Assembly: GCA_009845645.1 (NCBI GenBank)
Contig: VXZF01000558.1
Location: forward strand, 5,834 to 20,437
Direction: 5' to 3'
Length of the DNA stretch: 14,604 nucleotides
From: Gemmatimonadota bacterium
GTDB taxonomy: Bacteria > Latescibacterota > UBA2968 > UBA8231
The notes beneath the pieces are model-generated. The model was not told where the DNA came from. It searched no databases and saw only the letters and a list, made by a program, of their open reading frames with translations. Both the position numbers and the translations under genes were made by a program. Of the stretch, positions 8,313 to 14,604 are shown one piece after another (positions within the stretch are counted from its first letter, which is position 1; each line of letters begins with the position of its first letter).

Positions 8313-9200
8313 ATGATCCAGCTCCCTAAGTCCATCCTCGGCATCATCGCTGCCGTCTTCGTCTTATTCCTCGTCAGTCCGCGCTTCTACCAAAGCGTCC
8401 CGGCCGGCCACGTCGCCGTCGCCACCCTCTTCGGCGAAGTCCAGTTCAAACACTTCGGCGAGGGTCTGCACATCCCCGTCAACCCGCTCTACGAATGGCA
8501 CCTGTTCGACGTGCGCCAAAAGACGCACTCCGAAACCTCCAGCGTCCCCAGCCAAGATCAGCTACAGACCAAGATCGACGTCAGCGTTCAGTACCGTCTC
8601 ATATCGTCCGACACGCCGCGCATCTTACAGGAGACGGGCGGTTTTGAAAATGTGCGCTCCGTCCACATCGTACCCAAGCTGCGCTCACTCATCCGCGAGC
8701 AAGGCAAGACCATCAAGCGCGCCGAGGACTTCTTTTTGGAAGCCACGCAGACCACTTTGCAAACGGCCCTGCTCGAAGGGCTAAAGGATTATCTCGCTCC
8801 CAAAGGGGTTGATGTAGAGGCTGTGTTGATCCGCGACATCTCGCTGCCGCCCTTTATCACCAAGGCCATTGAGGCCAAAAAGGAGCGCGAGCAGGAAGTC
8901 GAAAAGCAAAAGGCCGAGCTGGAGCGCTTCACCACCGAGCAGGAACAGATAGTCGCCGCCGCCGAGGCCGAAAAGAACGCCGCCGCCGCCCAGGCTGAAA
9001 AGCGCCGCCTGCTCGCCGACGCCCAAGCCTACGAAATCTCCAAGATCAACGACGCCATTGGCCGCAATCCCAACTACGTCAAGCTCCAAGCGCTCAAGTC
9101 CCTTGAGGCTATTTCCAAAGATCCGGCCGCCAAGGTCTATTTCATCGACGGCGACAGCCCTGCACCGCTGCCGCTGATGCACCTAGGTGACGCCAAGTAG
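8313..9200 (+). CDS. SPFH/band-7 (prohibitin-like) membrane protein
   Basis: From the ATG at 8313 the product is 295 residues. It has an N-terminal transmembrane segment (about 6-23), then an SPFH domain opening with the typical SVPAGHVAVATLFGEV. A long Ala/Glu/Lys-rich coiled coil (about 185-245) follows, then the tail QALKSLEAISKDPAAKVYF common in prohibitin/HflK-HflC relatives. Such proteins form large oligomers on the membrane and organise proteases or other partners. The start is chosen because TAAGGAGG lies 6 nt upstream. It is transcribed divergently from the hen1-pnkp operon and ends 2 bp before the Gfo/Idh gene, so it is probably the first gene of a plus-strand operon. No protease partner is nearby. 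Confidence 0.93.
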   Translation: MIQLPKSILGIIAAVFVLFLVSPRFYQSVPAGHVAVATLFGEVQFKHFGEGLHIPVNPLYEWHLFDVRQKTHSETSSVPSQDQLQTKIDVSVQYRLISSDTPRILQETGGFENVRSVHIVPKLRSLIREQGKTIKRAEDFFLEATQTTLQTALLEGLKDYLAPKGVDVEAVLIRDISLPPFITKAIEAKKEREQEVEKQKAELERFTTEQEQIVAAAEAEKNAAAAQAEKRRLLADAQAYEISKINDAIGRNPNYVKLQALKSLEAISKDPAAKVYFIDGDSPAPLPLMHLGDAK

Positions 9201-9202
9201 CG

Positions 9203-10291
9203 ATGCCTGCCAAATACCGCGTTGGCGTCATTGCCTCCGGCCGCATTGCCCGCGAGCACGGTCGCGGCTGGGCCGAGTGCGAGCACACTGAAATCGCTGC
9301 CATCGCCGACGCGCACCCCGAAGCCTTGGCTAGCTACGCCGCGGATTTCAACGTCGAAAAACAGTATCTCTCCTACCGCGAGATGCTCGACGTGGAAAAC
9401 CTCGACATCGTCAGCGTTTGCTCTTGGGACCCCCAGCACGCGGAAATGTCCATTGCCGCCTGCGCCCGTCGGCCCCAAGCCGTGCTCTGCGAAAAGCCCA
9501 TGGCCATCTCCTTGGGCGAGGCCGAGGCCATGGTCATCGCCGCCGAGCGCAACAACGTCAAGCTCGCCATCGGCCACCAGCGCCGCTTTTACTCTTCTTG
9601 GCGCGAAGCGCGGCGAATGATCGCCGCCGGAGCGATCGGCAAGCCGCAACGGCTGTGGTCCGCGGTCAAGGCCGGGATGATGAACACCGGCACCCACTGC
9701 ATCGACTTCCAGCTCTACGCCCTCGGCGATCCGCAGGCCGAGTGGGTCATGGGCTCGGTCGAACGCCACACCGACCACTTCGTCTTCGGCCATCGGGTCG
9801 AAGACCGCTGCGTGGGAATCATCGGGTATCCCGACGGGGTCGAAGGCGTAATCGAAAACGAGATGAACGATATTTATCAGGTGGGGGCTACCATCTACGG
9901 CGAAGACGGCATGATGGTCGTCAGCGACAACAGCCTGCGCTACATGACGGCCACCTCCGGCGGCTGGCAGGACTTCGAACCCACCGACAAGTCCAGCGGC
10001 TACGGCAACGCCTTCGTCGATCAGGCCTACGGAATCTGCCGCTGGATCGAAGGTGATTTTGAGGACTACTACGGCAAGGCCGAGCACGGCAAGGCCGCCA
10101 CCGAGATCATGATGGGCGTCTATGAGTCGGCAAGGCTGCACGAGCGCGTGGCCCTGCCGCTGCAAACCCGCGACAACCCACTCGACGTCGCCGTCGAGGA
10201 AGGCCGCATCCCCGTCATCCGGCCCGGCCATTGGGACGAGCGCTCCTTTCTGGTGCGCGGCGAGGGCATGAGCTGGATCAGGGATAAATAG
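9203..10291 (+). CDS. Gfo/Idh/MocA family NAD(P)-dependent oxidoreductase
   Basis: The 362-residue protein has an N-terminal Rossmann domain with the cofactor loop GVIASGRIA at 8-16, and the hallmark EKP at 97-99 (LCEKPMA), where the lysine is catalytic in the family. The segment NTGTHCIDF (about 161-169) sits where the family keeps its active-site histidine. The C-terminal part is the usual alpha/beta substrate and dimer domain. Relatives oxidise or reduce a hydroxyl of sugars, polyols or glycosides. The loop has Ala11 where a glycine is usual. It starts 2 bp after the SPFH stop and ends 2 bp before the isomerase gene, so expression is coupled. The substrate is unknown; the downstream genes suggest a sugar-like compound. 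Confidence 0.95.
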   Translation: MPAKYRVGVIASGRIAREHGRGWAECEHTEIAAIADAHPEALASYAADFNVEKQYLSYREMLDVENLDIVSVCSWDPQHAEMSIAACARRPQAVLCEKPMAISLGEAEAMVIAAERNNVKLAIGHQRRFYSSWREARRMIAAGAIGKPQRLWSAVKAGMMNTGTHCIDFQLYALGDPQAEWVMGSVERHTDHFVFGHRVEDRCVGIIGYPDGVEGVIENEMNDIYQVGATIYGEDGMMVVSDNSLRYMTATSGGWQDFEPTDKSSGYGNAFVDQAYGICRWIEGDFEDYYGKAEHGKAATEIMMGVYESARLHERVALPLQTRDNPLDVAVEEGRIPVIRPGHWDERSFLVRGEGMSWIRDK

Positions 10292-10293
10292 TT

Positions 10294-11076
10294 ATGCAGA
10301 TCGGCCTCTTAGTTACCAATCGCCAACACCTTGAAGAGTCCGCCGACTGGGACTTCGACTATCTCGAAGGCTCCCCCGGTTTGCTCGGCATCGATGCAGA
10401 CGACCCACAAGCAGTCGAGCGCGAGTTCTCAGCGCTTTTGGCAAAGCATCCGCTCCAGATGAAGACGATGTGCGGCTTTATTGGCGACCCGCAGGGGCGC
10501 GGGCTGATGGTCGTCGGCCCCGACGTGAGCCTAGATCGGCTGCGCACTTTTGTCACGCGGGTCTTCGACCTGATGCAGCGGGCTGGGGTCGAGGTCATCG
10601 GCTATGGAAGCGGCAGCTCGCGCTGGGTGCCCGACGGTTTCGACCGCGACAAAGCGCGCCAACAGGTCGCCGATTTCTTGCACCTGTGCGCCGACCTCGG
10701 CGAGCCTCGTGGCGTCAAGGTCGCGCTCGAACCCTATAACCGCGACGACGCCAACCTGCTTAATACTGTCTCCGAAGCAACCGAGTTCATAGAGGACGTC
10801 AACCGCTCGCACGCCAAGCTGATGGCCGACTTCTTTCACATGAAGCTCAACGGCGAGTCCTTCGACGCACTCAAAGAAGCCGGGCCACACCTGATCCACG
10901 CCCACATTGCCGAGCCGGGCCGCGGCCGACCGCAAACCACGCCAGCCGATCACGCGCTCTTTCTACACACCTTGCGCGCATCCGGCTACGACGGGCGCGT
11001 GACCCTGAGCGGTGCACTGCCGGTCTATGCCGACGACGGCGAGACCGCCATCGCCCTCAAGAAGGCCATCGCGTGA
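10294..11076 (+). CDS. Sugar phosphate isomerase/epimerase-like TIM-barrel protein with an altered metal site
   Basis: The 260-residue product has the xylose-isomerase-like TIM-barrel pattern. Three of the four metal ligands expected in this superfamily can be placed: E146 in ALEPYNR, D179 in LMADFFHM and H204 in HAHIAEPGR. The fourth, normally a glutamate on the last barrel strand (SLE or SIE), reads VTLSG here, with S239 at that spot. The protein may still act as an epimerase or lyase with a changed site, or may have lost activity. It starts 2 bp after the oxidoreductase stop behind AGGGA, and overlaps the cyclase gene by 4 bp. Pairing with Gfo/Idh dehydrogenases is common in keto-sugar and glycoside pathways. 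Confidence 0.88.
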   Translation: MQIGLLVTNRQHLEESADWDFDYLEGSPGLLGIDADDPQAVEREFSALLAKHPLQMKTMCGFIGDPQGRGLMVVGPDVSLDRLRTFVTRVFDLMQRAGVEVIGYGSGSSRWVPDGFDRDKARQQVADFLHLCADLGEPRGVKVALEPYNRDDANLLNTVSEATEFIEDVNRSHAKLMADFFHMKLNGESFDALKEAGPHLIHAHIAEPGRGRPQTTPADHALFLHTLRASGYDGRVTLSGALPVYADDGETAIALKKAIA

Positions 11077-11738
11077 AGGTTCCCTCCTTCGCCTACAGCC
11101 GCATGGTAGATCTTTCGCGCACCATCGCGCCGTCGGAAGGTCGCCTCATTCACTACCGCACGGCGCGCGTTCCCGTCGATGATCCGCCGACCGACCGCTG
11201 GTACATCACCACCAGCATCGAAATGGGCGGTCACGCCGGCACCCACGTCGAAGGGCCTTTACACGCCGTCCAAGACGGCCCGGCCATCGCCGACCTCGAC
11301 GTCGAGCGCTTTTTTGGCGAGACCATCGTCTTCGACTTTAGCGATGCTCCGCTGGGCGAGCCGCTTTCGCCGGAGCAATTCCAACAGGCCGCCGAACCGG
11401 GCGGAGGCGTCCGTCCGGGAGACATCGCGCTCTTTCGCTTTGACTGGGATCAACGGGCTGCCGCTGGTTCTTATCCGCCTTACCCCACAACCGCAGCCTT
11501 GCGCTGGCTCGTCGAAGCCGGTATCAAACTACTCGGCATCGACACCCCCGGCCTAGATATTCCGGGCGACCGCAGTCTACCCAACCACCACCTGCTCTTC
11601 GCGCACGGCATTCCCCTAATCGAGAGCCTAGACCGCTTGGGCGACCTGCGACAACCCCGCGTCTACCTTTTCGCCCAGCCGTTACCAGCGGCTGAAACCG
11701 ACGCCATTCCGCTGCGCGTACTTGCTTTTGAAGGGTAG
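11073..11738 (+). CDS. Cyclase-family metal-dependent hydrolase (kynurenine-formamidase-like fold)
   Basis: The 221-residue protein carries the cyclase-family metal motif as GGHAGTHVEGPLH (52-64), with H54, H58 and E60 in the ligand positions and H64 nearby. Further along are GIDTPGLD (155-162), the paired H172/H173, and E184. The family includes kynurenine formamidase and other amide or ring-opening hydrolases. The third ligand is usually Asp (HxGTHxD), so Glu60 is a mild departure. The GTG start overlaps the isomerase stop by 4 bp (GTGA), with GAAGG upstream, so the genes are coupled. In this pathway it might open a lactone or similar ring made by the oxidoreductase; that is inference. No tryptophan-degradation genes are nearby, which argues against a true kynurenine formamidase. 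Confidence 0.9.
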   Translation: MKVPSFAYSRMVDLSRTIAPSEGRLIHYRTARVPVDDPPTDRWYITTSIEMGGHAGTHVEGPLHAVQDGPAIADLDVERFFGETIVFDFSDAPLGEPLSPEQFQQAAEPGGGVRPGDIALFRFDWDQRAAAGSYPPYPTTAALRWLVEAGIKLLGIDTPGLDIPGDRSLPNHHLLFAHGIPLIESLDRLGDLRQPRVYLFAQPLPAAETDAIPLRVLAFEG

Positions 11739-11828
11739 CTGCGGTCCGCGCTGGAGATTCCCACCGTTGGCCCTGCAAACCCTCACGCCCGCTGAAGCCG
11801 ATTTCTCGACGGCTACTGGCTCCGGGCC

Positions 11829-11948
11829 GCGTCAGAATGGAGATTTTCCCATGAAATGGAGTATATTTCAAATAAAGATTCGTTTCCTACGGGAATTACA
11901 GAAGAGGAGCTCTTATATCGGTTGGCGCGATGGCTCGCATTCTGACGC
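11829..11948 (+). promoter_or_regulatory. Candidate structured RNA / leader element upstream of sodC
   Basis: GCGTCAGAATG (11829-11839) pairs perfectly with CATTCTGACGC (11938-11948). Past a one-base bulge GAG (11840-11842) pairs with CTC (11934-11936), and further in CCAT (11849-11852) can pair with ATGG (11930-11933). Inside lie three possible hairpins: TGAAAT/ATTTCA (11852-11870), TTCC-TACG-GGAA (11884-11895, a C-G-closed UACG tetraloop) and AAGAG/CTCTT (11902-11914). T11852 is shared by two of these pairings, so they compete there. The tetraloop favours transcription on the plus strand, towards sodC, whose ribosome-binding site begins 17 nt later. No known riboswitch family is recognised. 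The rest of the 240-bp gap (11739-11978) shows no gene, clear promoter or terminator. Alternatives are a short mobile-element remnant or a decayed gene. Confidence 0.35.
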
Positions 11949-11964
11949 CAGCCACAATCCACAT

Positions 11965-11972
11965 AAGGGAGG
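11965..11972 (+). promoter_or_regulatory. Ribosome-binding site that sets the sodC start
   Basis: AAGGGAGG lies 6 nt before the GTG at 11979. The in-frame TTG at 11973 directly abuts this site and is too close to be used. Confidence 0.8.
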
Positions 11973-11978
11973 TTGATC

Positions 11979-12515
11979 GTGATCCGATTCATTGACAAAC
12001 CCATCATCGGCTTGGCGCTCGCATTGGCGGCGAGTTGCTTGGGATGCTCCGACGACGAGCCAACCGCGTCTGAGGCCACTCAAGCCAGCGCCGTCATCAA
12101 CCCCACGGAGGGCAACCAAGCCCAAGGGACGGTCGAGTTCACGCAGGGAGCCGGCGGGGTCCGAGTTATAGCCAACTTGACCGGGCTTACAGAAGGCGAC
12201 CACGGATTCCACATCCACGAAAAGGGCGATTGCAGCGCGGCCGATGGCACATCAGCGGGCGGTCACTTCAATCCCGAAAACAAAGCCCACGGCGCACCCG
12301 ATGCCGCTGAACGGCACGTCGGCGACCTTGGCAACATCACCGCCGACGACGCTGGGCAAGCCACGTACAACCGTCTCGACACCCACCTCGAATTGGATGG
12401 TGCCAACAGCATCATCGGGCTGGCCGTCATCGTTCACGCACTCCCGGATGATTTCTCACAACCCACTGGCGCGGCCGGTGCTCGCGTCGGCTGTGGGGTC
12501 ATAGAGGGTAGATAA
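11979..12515 (+). CDS. sodC: Cu/Zn superoxide dismutase, exported lipoprotein
   Basis: From the GTG at 11979 the product is 178 residues. A signal peptide (KPIIGLALALAAS) leads to a cysteine, either C20 or C23, that could be lipidated; the lipobox is not perfect at either. The dismutase domain has the full metal set: H78, H80, H96 (bridging), H104, H113, D116 and H153, with C85 and C172 as the conserved disulfide. It converts superoxide to peroxide and oxygen outside the cytoplasm. The ribosome-binding site AAGGGAGG is 6 nt from the GTG. An unusual 240-bp gap precedes it, and the dioxygenase gene follows after only 11 bp. The leader element at 11829-11948 may regulate it. Confidence 0.95.
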   Translation: MIRFIDKPIIGLALALAASCLGCSDDEPTASEATQASAVINPTEGNQAQGTVEFTQGAGGVRVIANLTGLTEGDHGFHIHEKGDCSAADGTSAGGHFNPENKAHGAPDAAERHVGDLGNITADDAGQATYNRLDTHLELDGANSIIGLAVIVHALPDDFSQPTGAAGARVGCGVIEGR

Positions 12516-12526
12516 GGGCGAAATTT

Positions 12527-13387
12527 TTGCTCCCTGTGCCCCTCACCTCCGCCGAAGTCGATCACTTCCTCGCCAAAGGCTACGTCACCATCCCCGGCTG
12601 CTTCACCCGCAACTTCGCCCAGCCTCTCATTGACCACGCCTATGAACGTCTCGACTACGACCCCGACGATCCCGCTACCTGGACCGAGCCGATCCGCTAC
12701 TTAGATCACGTTCACAGATTCAAAGTAAAGGATCTCTGCCCCCGAGCTTGGGGCGCGATCTGCGATGTGATGGGCGGCGAAGACCGCATTACTCCCGCCA
12801 TCCAGCGACTAGAAACAAAGCATTTCTCTTCGGTCGAATCCTTCCACTGGTCCGACGCTTTCATCATCAACTTCCGCTATGGCTCCGATGCCCCTTGGCG
12901 TCCCCCTGCACCCGACACCGCCCTCTGGCACAAGGACGGCAGCTTCTTCCGCCACTTCTTAGACAGTCCCGAACAGGCCCTGCTGGTCGTCCTCCAATGG
13001 ACCGATACCCCACCCAAGTCCGGCGGCACTTTCGTCGCCTGCGATTCCTTCAGACACGTCGCCCGCTATCTCGCCGATCATCCAGAGGGCGTCGATCCGG
13101 GAGCCTGTAACTTTCTCATCGACCAGTGCCAAGACTTCATTGAGCTTACCGGCCAGACCGGCGATCTGACCCTCCTCCATCCCTTTACCCTCCATGCTTC
13201 CTCTCCCAACCACTCGGGTCGCCCCCGCTTCATGACCAATCCCCCCGTCGCCCTCAAAGATCCCCTAAACTTCAACCACGAGGATCCCGCCGACTTTTCT
13301 CTCGTCGAGCGCGGCGTTCTTCAGGCGCTCGGCGTCGATCGCTATGATTTCCAACCCACGGCCCCGAGAGAATGGTACGGTCTTTAG
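12527..13387 (+). CDS. Phytanoyl-CoA dioxygenase (PhyH) family Fe(II)/2-oxoglutarate oxygenase
   Basis: The 286-residue product has the PhyH iron site: H135 and D137 in ALWHKDG, and H223 in FTLHASSPNHSGRPRF, with R234 eleven residues later for 2-oxoglutarate. LVVLQWTDTPPKSGGTFV (about 153-170) is the usual strand leading to the GGT turn. The substrate is unknown. The likely start is TTG at 12527, about 8 nt after AAGGG, which overlaps the sodC stop; the GTG at 12536 is in frame but too far from this site. Coupling to sodC looks tight, although SodC acts outside the cytoplasm and this protein has no signal peptide. It is quite unlike the dioxygenase at 2784-3587 outside the motifs, so they are not recent duplicates. 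Confidence 0.9.
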   Translation: MLPVPLTSAEVDHFLAKGYVTIPGCFTRNFAQPLIDHAYERLDYDPDDPATWTEPIRYLDHVHRFKVKDLCPRAWGAICDVMGGEDRITPAIQRLETKHFSSVESFHWSDAFIINFRYGSDAPWRPPAPDTALWHKDGSFFRHFLDSPEQALLVVLQWTDTPPKSGGTFVACDSFRHVARYLADHPEGVDPGACNFLIDQCQDFIELTGQTGDLTLLHPFTLHASSPNHSGRPRFMTNPPVALKDPLNFNHEDPADFSLVERGVLQALGVDRYDFQPTAPREWYGL

Positions 13388-13422
13388 TGCCACCTTCTCC
13401 CGCATCGCCGCGTTATCGTCCA

Positions 13423-14411
13423 CTATGACTCCCAAGGAACGGGCACATTGACCTCCGTGGCGATGCGCTGCAACATGTCGAGATGATCTTCGGTCAGTGG
13501 AATACCACTATGCTCTCGCGTTTGCTCGCGTTGCCATTCCAAGCTGCCGGGGACTTCGGCACTTGCCAGTCCCGGCATGGGCTTCAGCGACCGGCTCTCG
13601 CGCAAAATGCGAGTAAGCTCTGCCTTATAAGCCTCCAAATCGCCCAACCGCGCCACATCAATCGCCACAATCGTAAATGCCCGCGTGGCACTCGAAAATT
13701 TTGGTCTGCTCGATTCAGGCGTCGCCGTGCCTGCTAAGATGCCGGCCAAGAACCACGACGTAAATCGCATTCCCAAACTTTTAAAAATAAAATCCGGAAA
13801 TGTCTGCAATGCCTCGGCGAGTTTGCTGCGGTCTTTCAACATGTTCGCATTCATATCCAACACAAACGGCGGCCCTTCTGCCGTTGGAACGCCAAAACAC
13901 ATCGGGGGTGCTCGCATCGCATCCCACACCGTTGCATCAGGCTCCGTCGGTTTTTCCCACGCAACACCTCCTGCCACGGAAAAGGTCGCCAAGTCGCGCA
14001 CCAGTGCCAGCCGCGCATAAATCCCCACGCTACCCACGTGCCCGTGATTGCGCGTACACGCAACGGCAATGCCATTTGCTTTCGCCTTTTCAATGACCGC
14101 CTCTGTCGCCTGAGTTGCCACCAAGTAACCCGCACCGCCGTCGCCGTCAAAAATCGCCATTGAAGGGGCATCCATGACTTGGGCAATTTCAGGTCGCGGA
14201 TTAATACGCCCCTCGCGAAACTCGCCACATACCGTCGCAACTGGCGCGTGCCGTGGGAGACCACCCCGCGCAAATCCACATCCACCAGATAGCGCGCAAC
14301 CAACGCAGCATCGTCAGCAGGCAAATCGACTTTGCGCAACACGTCGATCGTAAAATCGCGCAACATATCCGGCATGATGCGCCTAGCATCTTCGGGAACA
14401 CAAACGGGCAT
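13423..14411 (-). pseudogene. LDH2-type malate/L-lactate/ureidoglycolate dehydrogenase, interrupted by a one-base frameshift
   Basis: Two overlapping minus-strand frames together make one LDH2-family oxidoreductase. The first begins at the ATG at 14411 (behind GGAGAGGA) and carries the family motif SHGTRQLRRYV at 52-62. It then leaves the family pattern after the GGGG run at 14209-14212. The second frame continues directly with GRINPRPEIAQ, RNHGHVGSVGIYARLA and GPPFVLDM, and stops at 13423. Adding one G to the run would give a continuous 329-residue protein, a normal length for these NAD(P)-dependent enzymes. The break may be a genuine mutation or a homopolymer sequencing error. The gene lies 22 bp downstream of the Gfo/Idh gene at the right edge and converges on the dioxygenase gene across a 35-bp gap with no clear terminator. 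Confidence 0.88.
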
Positions 14412-14433
14412 AAAATCCTCTCCTCTACGGTCG

Positions 14434-14604
14434 TCAGAAATCGTTCCTTACTTTCTCCGGCATCCCCGACCTGAGCGAATCCCAACACGCAAGTCCTGTG
14501 GCGACGACCCTGGCCCCCTCGCGGACGCCAACCCAAGGCTTTGCGCCGTTCAGGACGCAATCGGCCATGTGCCGCAGCATGACGATCATCTCGCTGGCGT
14601 GACC
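14434..14604 (-). CDS. Gfo/Idh/MocA-type oxidoreductase, C-terminal fragment (5' part outside window)
   Basis: The frame is open from the right edge to the TGA at 14434-14436, giving 56 residues. The stretches HASEMIVMLRHMADCVLNG and ARVVATGLACWDSLRSG are typical of the last helices of Gfo/Idh/MocA oxidoreductases, where a final conserved helix lies near the cofactor domain. The catalytic and cofactor regions are outside the window, so the substrate cannot be guessed. It is on the same strand as, and 22 bp upstream of, the LDH2-type gene, suggesting a second oxidoreductase operon entering from the right. Confidence 0.8.
   Translation of the reverse strand, partial: GHASEMIVMLRHMADCVLNGAKPWVGVREGARVVATGLACWDSLRSGMPEKVRNDF

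Noticed and set aside
9137..10231. Long minus-strand frame opposite the Gfo/Idh gene
   Set aside because: It is a shadow of GC-rich coding sequence; the plus strand has clear family motifs and the antisense product is repetitive with no domain.
11829..11948. Miniature inverted-repeat transposable element
   Set aside because: The 11-bp ends would fit, but the flanks show no target-site duplication and no second copy is in the window. Kept only as an alternative to the RNA idea.
11973..11978. TTG as start of sodC
   Set aside because: It touches the ribosome-binding site; the GTG at 11979 has proper spacing.
2784..13387. The two PhyH genes as a duplicated pair
   Set aside because: Beyond the iron and 2-oxoglutarate motifs the proteins differ in length, spacing and sequence, so they are separate subfamilies.
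13388..13422. Bidirectional terminator between the convergent dioxygenase and LDH2 genes
   Set aside because: The 35-bp gap has no stable stem or T run on either strand.

Overview
The window looks like chromosomal DNA of an uncultured, GC-rich Gram-negative bacterium. The evidence is a lipoprotein-type Cu/Zn superoxide dismutase, an NfuA Fe-S carrier, and several Gfo/Idh/MocA oxidoreductases, phytanoyl-CoA-type dioxygenases and sugar isomerases in short, tight operons. That mix recalls metagenome-derived phyla such as Latescibacterota or Poribacteria, but this is inference; no rRNA or other marker gene is present. I see no tRNA, rRNA, CRISPR array, integrase or transposase.

Layout. Positions 1-8168 are all on the minus strand. 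Read 5' to 3' they are: hen1 and pnkp (an RNA-repair operon with overlapping genes), nfuA, a PhyH-family dioxygenase, a single-domain response regulator, and a membrane hybrid histidine kinase that runs off the left edge. A 144-bp divergent gap separates hen1 from a plus-strand block (8313-13387). That block holds an SPFH/band-7 membrane protein, then a Gfo/Idh oxidoreductase, a xylose-isomerase-like TIM-barrel protein and a cyclase-family hydrolase, spaced by 2 bp, 2 bp and a 4-bp overlap. A 240-bp gap follows, then sodC and a second dioxygenase. From 13423 rightward the strand flips again: an LDH2-type dehydrogenase broken by a one-base frameshift, preceded by the C-terminal end of another Gfo/Idh oxidoreductase cut by the right edge.

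Functional reading. Pnkp (kinase, phosphatase and ligase) and Hen1 (3'-terminal 2'-O-methyltransferase) together heal, seal and mark RNA cut by ribotoxins; all recognisable catalytic motifs are intact. The oxidoreductase/isomerase/cyclase trio looks like a small pathway acting on a sugar or polyol, with unknown substrate. The isomerase lacks the usual last metal-binding Glu, so it may be a lyase-like or non-catalytic variant.

The most unusual non-coding signal is at 11829-11948. A perfect 11-bp inverted repeat closes a 98-nt AT-rich interior that can form three hairpins, one capped by a UACG tetraloop with a C-G closing pair. It lies just upstream of the sodC ribosome-binding site and is a candidate structured leader RNA.
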